Part shown: piece after piece, positions 36,232 through 43,496 of the stretch
How the letters are laid out: every line of letters begins with the position of its first letter
Numbering within the stretch: the stretch's first letter is position 1
Source of the DNA: JAGFIY01 sp964499285
GTDB taxonomy: Bacteria; Bacteroidota; Ignavibacteria; Ignavibacteriales; Melioribacteraceae
DNA length: 43,837 nucleotides
Reading direction: 5' to 3'
Assembly: GCA_964499285.1 (NCBI GenBank)
Contig: CAZCLA010000027.1
Span: forward strand, 1 to 43,837
Made by a program: the position numbers and the translations under genes
Notes under the pieces: model-generated
Told to the model about the DNA's origin: nothing
Database searches by the model: none
The model's input: the letters and a program-made list of their open reading frames with translations, nothing else

Positions 36232-36331
36232 NNNNNNNNNNNNNNNNNNNNNNNNNNNNNNNNNNNNNNNNNNNNNNNNNNNNNNNNNNNNNNNNNNNNN
36301 NNNNNNNNNNNNNNNNNNNNNNNNNNNNNNN
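36232..36331. other. Assembly gap of 100 Ns
   Basis: Exactly 100 N characters, a conventional placeholder for unknown length. The protein ends on both sides show that a DUF72 stop and about 90 codons of a MobA-like N-terminus should lie here, so the true gap is probably nearer 300 bp. Confidence 0.97.
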
Positions 36332-36724
36332 TCGGATTCTGACAAAGAATATAATTTTTTTATTGCAACCGATCTGCCGTTTGTTGACAGTGAATTTATT
36401 TCTTTCCTTATAGCTAATTATGATGATGAATCGATTCTCATTCCTTCGATAAGCGGGAGGCTTCATTTTCTTTGCGGAATTTATAAAAAAGAAATTAACA
36501 ATACAGCCTCTGAACTGTTAAAAAATTCCGCTGTAAAAGAAGACGGAAAAATTAACGTAAGTGTGTTCGATTTGTTCAAAAGGGTGAAAGGTAAATTTAT
36601 TGAAGTTGCTGATCAACCGTTCCTAAAAAAAGAACTTCTTTTTAATCTTAATACTAAAGAAGACTTGAAGACCTATCAAAATATTATAAGTAAAAAAGTG
36701 AACAGTAATCAGAATACGAGATAA
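36332..36724 (+). CDS. MobA-like molybdenum cofactor guanylyltransferase, C-terminal part
   Basis: The 130 codons after the gap read openly to a TAA at 36722. The start FFIATDLPFVDSEFISFLI matches the 'CD.Pfi....i..l' segment of MobA-type nucleotidyltransferases, which attach GMP to molybdopterin. IPSISGRLHFLCGIYKK corresponds to the 'G..hPL.a.Y.k' segment, and LFNLNTKEDLKTYQ to the family's 'f.NiNTpeDl' end. The N-terminal GTP-binding loop is lost in the gap. The last seven residues (NSNQNTR) and the stop are encoded by heptanucleotide repeats, so the tail may be repeat-derived. A related MobA-like enzyme with another nucleotide is possible. Confidence 0.8.
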   Translation, partial: SDSDKEYNFFIATDLPFVDSEFISFLIANYDDESILIPSISGRLHFLCGIYKKEINNTASELLKNSAVKEDGKINVSVFDLFKRVKGKFIEVADQPFLKKELLFNLNTKEDLKTYQNIISKKVNSNQNTR

Positions 36725-36749
36725 GATTTAAGAAATAAGAATTAATCAC
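36701..36749. repeat. Heptanucleotide tandem array at the mobA end
   Basis: Seven units in register: AACAGTA, ATCAGAA, TACGAGA, TAAGATT, TAAGAAA, TAAGAAT, TAATCAC. The stop codon of the MobA-like gene (36722-36724) is the first three bases of the fourth unit. It is followed by CCGCACAGCGTGAT, nearly the same as CCGCAAAGCGGGAT at 43345, so both belong to one repeat family. Confidence 0.8.
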
Positions 36750-36873
36750 CGCACAGCGTGATCCATTTAAGAGAAGTATGGAGATGGAAGAAAAATTGAG
36801 AAATACATGGCATATCTTGGGATTTTGAGATTATCTGTAGAAATGAAGAAAATGCATACGGTGCAAATGAGGG

Positions 36874-37833
36874 TCAGGCATCTGCGTAGTTTAGATTTTT
36901 ATTATTTGGACGCAATAAAAAAATAAAATCCAAACCAAATTTATATAGTCCGGGAATGTTATGAAACTTACTTTGAAAGTACCGATATCTGTAATACAAA
37001 TCAGAATACTTCTTTTCATCGGAAATAATGAACTTGTTTTTATTAATTTCTTCAGGTAATGTTCTTGGAAAGTACTCTTTTTTCCAATTTTTCTTTTTTG
37101 GAAGGTACTCTATATTTCGCATACCCCTTTTAATACTTCCTGTTTTCTTATTTACAATTTCAAAACCTATTTCATTAAATAACTTGGATAAAGTCTGCGT
37201 TTGGAAAAAATATATATGACCGCTTATACTTTTTGCAGGCAATTTCTCCGAATTATAGAAATCTATAATATTTCTACTATCATTAAATCCGTTTGGGACG
37301 GACAAGAATAAGTGACCGCCATTTTTAATAATCCTCCTGCATTCGAGCAATAATGTCTTAGGATCTCTGACATGCTCAAGAACATTGTTTATATGAATGT
37401 AATCAAAAAAATTACTTGGATATTCAGCATTCTGTAATTCACCTTGTTTTACATTTAGTCCCAATTTATTAGTAGAATAGACAACTGCATCATTGCTAAA
37501 CTCAATACCAAAAACATTCCAATTTGAATTTTGCTTTATTCCATGGATGAAGAAACCTAAGGCACTTCCAACATCCAAAAAGTTACCTCCATTTCTTATT
37601 TTGGTCAATTTATGGGCAAATAAATAGCCTTTTGCTTCATCATGCCATCGGCTGAAATTAAAATATGAACCGGAATAAAATATTCCTAATTCTTCTTCAC
37701 TTGGCATGGGATCAAAATAAATGACACCGCATTCTGGACATTCTACTAAACTATACTCAGTTCCAAAAACTAAATTAACCTTACTTAAAAATTGTTTTGT
37801 ATCAATATTTTTACAGATGGGACATTGATTCAT
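36874..37833 (-). CDS. SAM-dependent methyltransferase with N-terminal zinc motif
   Basis: A 319-residue class I methyltransferase (Methyltransf_23 type). Four cysteines in CPIC (4-7) and CPEC (32-35) form a probable zinc ribbon, as in methyltransferases acting on sugars or secondary metabolites. The SAM-binding motif I is NFLDVGSALGFF (84-95); HINNVLEHVRDP and GGHLFLSVPN follow as motifs II and III. The C-terminal 100 residues are rich in Lys/Tyr/Phe and not recognised. It stands alone in a repeat-rich region with no neighbouring polysaccharide genes in view. Confidence 0.88.
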   Translation of the reverse strand: MNQCPICKNIDTKQFLSKVNLVFGTEYSLVECPECGVIYFDPMPSEEELGIFYSGSYFNFSRWHDEAKGYLFAHKLTKIRNGGNFLDVGSALGFFIHGIKQNSNWNVFGIEFSNDAVVYSTNKLGLNVKQGELQNAEYPSNFFDYIHINNVLEHVRDPKTLLLECRRIIKNGGHLFLSVPNGFNDSRNIIDFYNSEKLPAKSISGHIYFFQTQTLSKLFNEIGFEIVNKKTGSIKRGMRNIEYLPKKKNWKKEYFPRTLPEEINKNKFIISDEKKYSDLYYRYRYFQSKFHNIPGLYKFGLDFIFLLRPNNKNLNYADA

Positions 37834-38503
37834 TTTTCAGCCCCACATTGCCTAACCAATACTCTAACTTCATTTATATATATTACAATGCAGATTTTAG
37901 AATGCATTATCTGCAAATCTTAGAACCAATTGTATATGGCCAAGGTTACGTTCAATAACCGCAATACTACCGTTAGCAAGTCAATAAGATAACATTACTG
38001 TTTTTATTTACGTAAAAATTCTTTGAATAAAATACTTTTAAATATTTTAGTGAAAGAGGGAGAGAAAAATAATTGCTCGATTAGGAGCGTTGAAATGATT
38101 ATAGAAACCATAACAACCTAAAAAGTATGAATACAAGTTAATCTATAAAAATAAATTGAAATGTACATTAAAAAAAAAGAATAAGTAATAAATAAAAGAT
38201 GCGAGATAGAATTTAAGAATGAAGCAGCTAGAAGCTAGGAGTTAAAGTAAGATATTTGATATGAGTGAGATATCTAGAGCTCTTCTGAGGGCATTGAGAT
38301 AAGAGGGCAGTTTTTATATTAAAAAGGAATATCAGTTAAAAAGACAGTGAATTAGTAATAATTACATTCTTAAATAAATAAAAATATAATGAAGTAGTGA
38401 TGAGAAAGATTTGGCTGATTTTCACAATGATTCTTCCTATTTTTATTTAATATTCGCGATAAATATACGATTTCTTTTTTGAGTCTAAACAAGGATAAAT
38501 ATT
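37834..38503. other. 670-bp AT-rich intergenic region with repeats
   Basis: No coding sequence or RNA gene seen. Contents: an imperfect direct repeat (GCAGATTTTAGAA and GCAAATCTTAGAA near 37891-37925), a short hairpin GGTTA-TAACC at 37944-37960, one copy of a dispersed element at 38091-38170, and degraded 7-nt-periodic DNA from about 38175 to 38260 (for example AGCTAGA AGCTAGG AGTTAAA). The promoter of the gene at 38504 should lie at the right end. Confidence 0.6.
38091..38170. repeat. Dispersed intergenic element, copy 1
   Basis: About 80 bp that align with 43113-43192. Shared blocks include CCATAACAACCT near the start and TTGAAATGTACA at the end, with ATGATTA and TGAAT in the middle. Both copies are followed by 7-nt-periodic repeats. 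Confidence 0.7.
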
Positions 38504-39961
38504 ATGAAACTAATAAAATACATTTTGCCTTTTCTATTTTTCATATCCCTATCTGCACAAAAAGTTGAACTGCCGGTCACAAAAGCCGCTGAATATCTGC
38601 AAAAAATTCTGAACGCATATAAAGAGGGTGCTGAGGTGAAATTCATCAAAGAAAATTTTGATACTGAATTTCTAAATCAATTCCCAATGGAACAGCATCT
38701 TGAACATTTCGAAATGGTAAAGAGAATGCATGGCGGATTTGATGTCGAAGAAGTTGTCAATTCAAACGAAAATATGATTGAAGTAATTGTGAAAAGCAAT
38801 ATACGAAGTGAATGGAGAAAATTATTTGTTCAGTTGAAAACTGAGCCTCCGCATAAAATTATTGGATTAGGAATTGACAGAACAATTCCCCCGCAAAGTG
38901 TCATTGATGAGATGGATAAAATTGAAGTAGAAAGATCAGCAGACGATAACTCGATTGTGAAAGGAGAAACTGCGGAGAAAATTGACGCATACATGAGCAT
39001 ACTCGAATCAATCGGTTACTCAGGGGGATTAATCGTTTCTAAAGACGGCGAAATAAAACTCGCAAAAGGTTACGGATACATGAACCGCGAAGCAAAAAAA
39101 GTATTCGACCGCAATACTTTATTCACAATTGGATCTATAACAAAACAGTTTACAGGTGCAGCATTGGTTAAGCTGGAATCGATGGGATTGATTTCTTTCG
39201 ATGATAAACTTTCAAAATATTTTGACAATGTCTCGGTTGATAAAAAAGATATTACAATTCATCAATTACTTACTCACACAGCCGGCTTTCCGGGCGCAAT
39301 AGGGGATGATAGAGAAATTATCTCTCGCGAAGATTTCATCAAGCGAGCGATGGAAGGAGACTTGATTGATGAACCCGGAAATCAATATCATTATTCGAAT
39401 GTTGGTTACAGCATCGCCGCAATTATTCTCGAACTGACCAGCGGCAAAACTTACGAGGAATTTCTGAGAGAACACATTTTTATTCCAGCCGGAATGGTAA
39501 ATACAGGCTATATTTTACCGGACTGGAAAGAAGAAAATATTGTTACCGGATACTCCGGTGAAGAAAAATGGGGAAGACCAACCGATTTAATGTGGGGCGA
39601 AAATGGTCCCGGATGGCACTTAAAAGGAAACGGCGGAATCATTTCAACCCTCGATGATATGAACAGGTGGGGTGAAGTGATCATCAGCGGTGAGATTTTT
39701 ACAGATGAAGAATATGAGAATTATTTGACACCGTATGTCGAGGAGGGTCCCGGAGCCGGTAGTTATTATTCTTATGGCTGGGTTAGAGTTGAATCATCTC
39801 GGGGAAGTGATGTTGCGACGCACAACGGTGGTAATCCATACATTCAAAATGATATGTTTGTCTATTTGGATGACGGTGTTGTAATGTATGTAACTTCAAA
39901 TAACGGAGCCTTCCCGGCGCCCGATCAAAGCGGAGAGATTTTAAAGAGGTTTTTTGATTAA
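38504..39961 (+). CDS. Class C beta-lactamase-like serine hydrolase
   Basis: A 485-residue exported protein (signal peptide 1-18). Residues 25-130 form an N-terminal accessory domain with a DUF3887-like look. The hydrolase domain (about 155-485) has the serine-lysine motif SITK (S211, K214), the tyrosine motif YSN (297-299) and a terminal HNGG (about 440) in place of KTG. This family includes beta-lactamases, D-aminopeptidases, esterases and surface hydrolases; HNGG and the accessory domain argue against a true antibiotic beta-lactamase. AAGGAT precedes the ATG. Monocistronic. Confidence 0.88.
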   Translation: MKLIKYILPFLFFISLSAQKVELPVTKAAEYLQKILNAYKEGAEVKFIKENFDTEFLNQFPMEQHLEHFEMVKRMHGGFDVEEVVNSNENMIEVIVKSNIRSEWRKLFVQLKTEPPHKIIGLGIDRTIPPQSVIDEMDKIEVERSADDNSIVKGETAEKIDAYMSILESIGYSGGLIVSKDGEIKLAKGYGYMNREAKKVFDRNTLFTIGSITKQFTGAALVKLESMGLISFDDKLSKYFDNVSVDKKDITIHQLLTHTAGFPGAIGDDREIISREDFIKRAMEGDLIDEPGNQYHYSNVGYSIAAIILELTSGKTYEEFLREHIFIPAGMVNTGYILPDWKEENIVTGYSGEEKWGRPTDLMWGENGPGWHLKGNGGIISTLDDMNRWGEVIISGEIFTDEEYENYLTPYVEEGPGAGSYYSYGWVRVESSRGSDVATHNGGNPYIQNDMFVYLDDGVVMYVTSNNGAFPAPDQSGEILKRFFD

Positions 39962-40319
39962 ATAACTATTAAACTTTACGGTGCATAGCAAAAGATGCCG
40001 CATCTAATATTGAATACGGTAACCGTAAATGGATTAAAATAAAATTAAATATTTGGGTGTTGCTCTTTCAAACCTGGCTGCAGGCAAAAGCAAGGTTTTC
40101 AATTTATTATAGGAATAGATTTTATGATTTTACTTAATCCAAAAATCCATTTACACTAACATTATACTGATTTGTATTTGGAGTAGTTAGTCAACTTCCG
40201 GGATTGTTTCATATTGAAAGCCTAACAGATCGATATTTCCTATAATATTTCATATAAGGATTTTATTAAACTCGTTCCCTAATAATTTTTACACTCTTCT
40301 AGTAATAAAGTTTTATCGA
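39962..40319. other. 358-bp intergenic region
   Basis: Between the serine hydrolase and the 3' end of the split BKACE gene. Seen: a small palindrome TACGGT-A-ACCGTA at 40015-40027, and a 10-bp inverted pair TAAATGGATT (40026-40035) / AATCCATTTA (40144-40153). AAACCT/AGGTTT at 40070-40098 could be a weak terminator. No gene or RNA recognised. Confidence 0.45.
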
Positions 40320-40908
40320 TCATTCAGTACTTACAATATTATCTGCATATTGTATTAAATCTAAATTACTTTTAACCATCTTTCCGTTTCCTAGATAAAT
40401 TGTGTCCTCCATCCCGATTCGGCTGTTATAACCTCGTCTTTTTGCTTCTCTTAAAATTTCCCATGATAATGAGTTAAAGCCGTGAAGCAATCTTGGAATT
40501 TTTATATTACTTTGATTAAGTACCTCCTCAATTTCATTGATAACGTTAATTGCAGAATCTAATTCTTCAGGTTCCGGTTCAATTAATATCCTGCAGCAAT
40601 CTTTTTCTAAATTACTTTCAACGAAAATTATCGCAGCTTCCTTTTCATTTAAACCGGCTTCTATAAACACTCCTTTAGAAACAAGGTGTTTTGATACTTC
40701 TATTGCATTGTCTTCAATCATATTTACAGATATGAAATCCGGTATATTCTGCCAAGATTTTATATAATATATTCTCTTTTCTAAATCAGGTTCAATCCAC
40801 TCTCCGGAACTTATTCCAATTTGAATTTCTGAGGAAACATCTTTTACTACTGACACTAAATTATTTACATCCTCAGGTTTGAGGCTTTCATTTCCATGTT
40901 CATCATAA
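40320..40908 (-). pseudogene. BKACE-family (DUF849) gene, 3' part, interrupted
   Basis: Carries 195 codons plus one base of a beta-keto acid cleavage enzyme-like gene (BKACE, the family of 3-keto-5-aminohexanoate cleavage enzyme Kce, zinc-dependent). It reads YDEHGNESLKPEDVNNLV, then IGISSGEW, and near the end RIGMEDTIYLGNGK, where the glutamate is the expected third metal ligand. The first 44 codons, with the HxH metal motif, lie at 42192-42325, on the other side of a 1283-bp insert. A short open frame could start at the GTG at 40856, but it would lack the HxH site and therefore be inactive. Joined, the two parts give one 240-residue protein in frame. Confidence 0.85.
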
Positions 40909-41036
40909 CGATTTATGGTATGGTGTCGTGCGGGATTACGAAGAGATTTCCTATCAAGTTACACCGACTTTTTTAAGAGCTACAAACACTCGCAAACCAC
41001 TGAAACCCGCATGCACTATACCATGTGTTGTGGGTA
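40909..41036 (-). other. attC-like recombination site
   Basis: About 128 bp. Outer arm R'' is TACCCACAAC on the minus strand (41027-41036), complementary to the cassette's own 5' end. Inner arms are 40915-40934 and 41006-41024: 19 pairs including two G-T wobbles, plus one bulged T at 40926, which is like the extrahelical base that sets attC strand choice. A central 71-nt segment separates the arms. It lies 8 bp after the trpS stop. Size and layout fit attC sites; the core is GTTGTGG, which departs from the classical GTTRRRY consensus. Confidence 0.75.
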
Positions 41037-41044
41037 GTGCTTTT

Positions 41045-42118
41045 TTATAATTCCATATTCATTGCTTTTCTTACTTCTGTTAAAGTTTCAATAGCAACTT
41101 CTCTGGCTTGTTTAATACCATTTCTTAAAATCTCTTTAACAAATGTTTTATCTTCTTCAAGTTGTTTCCTTCTTATCCTAATTTCCTTGAAATGGGAATT
41201 CAAGGCTTCAGAAGTGATTTGTTTTAATTTTCCAGCACCTTGATTTCCAATTTCTTTCGCAATATTTTCAGGAGATTGATTCAGGCAAAGGCTACAAAGT
41301 CTTAATAAATTAGCAACTTCTGGTCTATTAATTGGGTCATATTCGATTAATCGTTCAGAATCTGTTTTTGCGGATTTAATTAATTTATTAGTCTCATCTT
41401 CGGTAGCCTTTATCATAATGCTATTATTTCGACTTTTGCTCATTTTCTGAGTGCCATCCAATCCTAAAATCACAGGGACTTCACTAAGTAATCCAATAGG
41501 TTCTCTAAAAACATTTGATTTGAATTTTTTATTAAATCGTTTTGCAATTGTCCTTGTCATTTCTATATGAGGTAATTGGTCTTTACCAACAGGAACCACA
41601 TCACTTTTACAAAACAATATATCAGCGGCTTGATGAACAGGATAAGTATACATTCCTGCATTAATAATGTTTTGACCTGACGCTGCTATTTCTTCTTTTA
41701 TGGTTGGGTTTCTGCTAAGTTCTGCATTAGAAACCAAAGATAGAAATGGAATCGTTAATTGATTCAGTTCAGGAATGTGACTATGAGGAAAAATAAATGT
41801 TTTGTTTTTTGAAGGGTCTAACCCACATGCTAAATAATCAATCGTAAGTTCAACCACATACTTTGAAATATCTGCAAAAACATCTCTATCAGTTAATACT
41901 TGATAATCCGCAATCAAGATATACGTTTCAACGCCAAGTTCTTGCAACCGAACTCGATTCTGCAAAGAACCAAAATAATGTCCAATATGTAAATTCCCTG
42001 TTGGTCTATCTCCTGTAAGTACTCTGTGTTTATGTGGGTTTATTTTTAAATCCTTTTCTAACTCATCGCTTCTTTTAATTGAAATTTCATACGATGAATA
42101 ATTAACGTCATCCTTCAT
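41045..42118 (-). CDS. trpS: Tryptophanyl-tRNA synthetase, divergent cassette-borne form
   Basis: A 357-residue class Ic synthetase that charges tRNA-Trp. The HIGH motif is at 44-47 within LTGDRPTGNLHIGHYFGS, and KMSKS at 225-229 within LDGTQKMSKSRNN. The opening LTGDRPTG (where most bacterial enzymes have SG.QPTG) and the long N-terminal extension (about 30 residues) mark a side branch of TrpRS. IHQ/VHQAADIL and VPVGKDQLPHIE are conserved substrate-site regions. It is the only gene of the cassette at 40909-42191 and lies on the same strand as the gene it interrupts. A housekeeping trpS would be expected elsewhere; an extra copy could give resistance to a TrpRS inhibitor, which is inference. 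Confidence 0.95.
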   Translation of the reverse strand: MKDDVNYSSYEISIKRSDELEKDLKINPHKHRVLTGDRPTGNLHIGHYFGSLQNRVRLQELGVETYILIADYQVLTDRDVFADISKYVVELTIDYLACGLDPSKNKTFIFPHSHIPELNQLTIPFLSLVSNAELSRNPTIKEEIAASGQNIINAGMYTYPVHQAADILFCKSDVVPVGKDQLPHIEMTRTIAKRFNKKFKSNVFREPIGLLSEVPVILGLDGTQKMSKSRNNSIMIKATEDETNKLIKSAKTDSERLIEYDPINRPEVANLLRLCSLCLNQSPENIAKEIGNQGAGKLKQITSEALNSHFKEIRIRRKQLEEDKTFVKEILRNGIKQAREVAIETLTEVRKAMNMEL

Positions 42119-42139
42119 TATATCTGTTTTAATTTTTCA

Positions 42140-42147
42140 CAAAAGTA
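42140..42147 (-). promoter_or_regulatory. Bacteroidota-type -7 promoter element for trpS
   Basis: TACTTTTG on the minus strand matches the TAnnTTTG -7 consensus of Bacteroidota primary-sigma promoters exactly, 21 bp upstream of the trpS ATG and inside the cassette. A good -33 TTTG is not visible at the usual distance, so the call is tentative. If real, the cassette carries its own promoter. Confidence 0.45.
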
Positions 42148-42191
42148 AAATTTTAATTTGTACGAGCAGCAGATTCTTGCATTACCCACAA

Positions 42192-42325
42192 CAATGTATA
42201 TGAAAAACTTTACACCCATAATTGAATAATAATTTAACTTCTTTCTCAATCTCAACGAGAGAATGCGGAAGATATTGATTCTGCTCTTTGGGACGCGCTC
42301 CATTTAATGCAATTTTAATTAGCAT
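42192..42325 (-). pseudogene. BKACE-family (DUF849) gene, 5' part, interrupted
   Basis: Starts at ATG 42325-42323 with AAGGGA just upstream. The 44 codons read MLIKIALNGARPKEQ..., then HSLVEIEKEVKLLFNYGCKVFHIH, which is the typical BKACE N-terminus with substrate-binding NGAR and the zinc-binding HIH (H42, H44). The next codon is split TG|T by the cassette. After the junction the frame reads into the cassette and stops within a few codons, so only a truncated peptide would be made. With the cassette removed it continues as CYDEHGNESL at 40908. Confidence 0.85.
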
Positions 42326-42525
42326 TTTTTCCCTTAGCATTTTTTCTAAATAATTTTTATATAATGACTACCTTGACCTATCTCATATGGATACCTTCGG
42401 GACAATTTTATCTAAAACGATTATCCCAAAAAATTATTTAAAGTACAAATAAAATGAAACTTTCAATCGAATTTTGTTTCTAAAACAAAAGGTGATGGTT
42501 GGCTTGAATCAAATATTTTTTCATA

Positions 42526-42897
42526 TTATTGATCACCATTATTTCTCTGGATTATTAAACCTAGGATTCCGTGAACTAAAAGATAAAAAGGGATTAATAC
42601 ACTGATTCTATCTCTGATATTATAAAGAAGATCTTCTGAAAGGATGAATTCATTAACTATATAGAAACCGATAATGATTATTGATAAAATCAATAATGTA
42701 TATTTCCCTAATTGGAAAGAATAATACCAAAACTCGTTTTGATTAGAAATTTTCTCTCGCTCCAAAATCAGAGGTCTTATTGCAAAGAGCGCTATAAAAG
42801 CAATAGCATTTGGTCCAATAATAATTATAAATAATGAAGTAATAAGTCCAACTATTATCTCCCAGGAATAAGCAAATGGTAAATTTTTGTATCTCAT
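42526..42897 (-). CDS. Small integral membrane protein
   Basis: A 123-residue protein not recognised as a known family. Hydrophobic segments at about 13-28, 30-43, 66-84 and 97-116 suggest four helices, with a charged loop at 45-56 (LEREKISNQNEF). AGGA precedes the ATG, and the composition looks like a real membrane protein and not a chance frame. It is 200 bp upstream of the split BKACE gene on the same strand; no link in function is evident. Confidence 0.6.
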   Translation of the reverse strand: MRYKNLPFAYSWEIIVGLITSLFIIIIGPNAIAFIALFAIRPLILEREKISNQNEFWYYSFQLGKYTLLILSIIIIGFYIVNEFILSEDLLYNIRDRISVLIPFYLLVHGILGLIIQRNNGDQ

Positions 42898-43112
42898 AAT
42901 TTATCCTGCTTCAGTTGTTAGAAATGCACAATCCGCAATTCTAAAATCCCATTGATTATGAACAAGATTTCTGTAAGTTTATTCAATAACTGCTCTTATG
43001 AATAATGGGGAAGGAATATTGTTGTTGTTATTTATGCAAAATATGCTGTATAAAATTCTTTTTATAATTTTCGAGAAATCGAATGATAAAATGGATGGTG
43101 TAATTGTGAATA

Positions 43113-43192
43113 TTGAAAAATGATTAAAATCCATAACAACCTTAATTGTTTGAATCGTAATTCAATTTATGAAAATTTGTTGAAATGTACAC
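43113..43192. repeat. Dispersed intergenic element, copy 2
   Basis: Aligns with 38091-38170: ATGATTA, CCATAACAACCT, TGAAT and TTGAAATGTACA blocks in the same order and spacing within a few bases. Similarity may extend weakly upstream (AAAATTCTTT at about 43047 and 38022). Confidence 0.7.
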
Positions 43193-43200
43193 GGAAAAAG

Positions 43201-43351
43201 TGATCAGTGATCAGTGATGAGTCCCGCAGGGATCCCTTTGGGATAATCAGTTATCAGAATAAGAGATAAGAGTTAAGAAATAAGAGTTAAGAATTAATCA
43301 TCAAGGGGATCCGTGAGGGAGAAGTAAGAATTGAGAATTAATCACCGCAAA
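43201..43351. repeat. Heptanucleotide tandem arrays
   Basis: GTGATCA units begin at 43200, followed by GTGATGA. A clean run of five units lies at 43261-43295: AAGAGAT, AAGAGTT, AAGAAAT, AAGAGTT, AAGAATT. A shorter degenerate run follows at 43321-43341 (GAAGTAA, GAATTGA, GAATTAA). The pattern resembles the short tandemly repeated heptanucleotides known from cyanobacterial genomes. Confidence 0.85.
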
Positions 43352-43496
43352 GCGGGATAATCTGTGATCTGAAATCAGTCCCGCAGGGATCCCTTTGGGA
43401 TGATCAGAATTAAGGAAAAAAGGGGGAAAAGGCTAAAAGGAGAATGCCGAAGGCATGCCTATGGCAAAGGTTAATGCAGAAGGCATGCCTTTGGCA
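43218..43496. repeat. Paired mini-hairpins with 3-nt loops
   Basis: Two near-identical modules, at about 43220-43250 and 43378-43407, share TCCCGCAGGGATCCCTTTGG and the next bases. Each contains TCCC-GCA-GGGA followed by ATCCC-TTT-GGGAT. Two further modules at 43444-43465 and 43474-43496 have ATGCC-GAA-GGCAT then TGCC-TAT-GGCA, and a variant of the same. CCGC-AAA-GCGG lies at 43345-43355. All have 4-5 bp stems and a 3-nt loop. Confidence 0.8.

Larger units (their letters stand above)
40909..42191 (-). mobile_element. Integron-type gene cassette carrying trpS
   Basis: A 1283-bp unit inserted in a BKACE gene. On the minus strand the left junction reads CATTG|TTGTGGGTA and the right junction AAATCG|TTATGATG, so both crossovers are at G|TT, as for integron recombination. 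The unit holds one promoterless-length leader of about 70 bp, the trpS gene, and an attC-like site directly after its stop. The first bases of the unit (G|TTGTGGGTA) are the exact complement of the start of that site (TACCCACAAC), so circularisation would rebuild a fully paired attC. No integrase, attI or second cassette is visible, which suggests insertion into a secondary site. Confidence 0.8.

Noticed and set aside
35373..36413. A single long frame running through the N gap
   Set aside because: The frame after the gap differs from that of the MobA-like coding sequence, which is open to 36724; the apparent continuity comes only from translating Ns.
37944..37960. A second attC-like site near GGTTA...TAACC
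   Set aside because: Only a 5-bp stem; no paired inner arms and no cassette gene boundary were found around it.
38504..39961. Antibiotic-resistance beta-lactamase
   Set aside because: The serine and tyrosine motifs are present but KTG is replaced by HNGG and there is an extra N-terminal domain, which fits the broad serine hydrolase family better.
40070..40098. Terminator after the serine hydrolase gene
   Set aside because: Only a 6-bp stem with a 17-nt loop and a broken T-run; too weak to list as a feature.
40909..42191. Insertion sequence or group II intron interrupting the BKACE gene
   Set aside because: There is no transposase or reverse transcriptase, no target-site duplication and no terminal inverted repeats at the two outer ends; the only cargo is trpS and the paired arms lie together at one end.
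42118..42303. A 61-codon minus-strand open frame upstream of trpS
   Set aside because: It is the wrong frame of the BKACE 5' segment and cassette leader; the frame from 42325 matches the BKACE N-terminus.
40856..42325. Assembly chimera as the explanation for the split BKACE gene
   Set aside because: A random misjoin would not place G|TT at both junctions, keep the orientation, and restore the frame on removal. Read coverage would still be worth checking.
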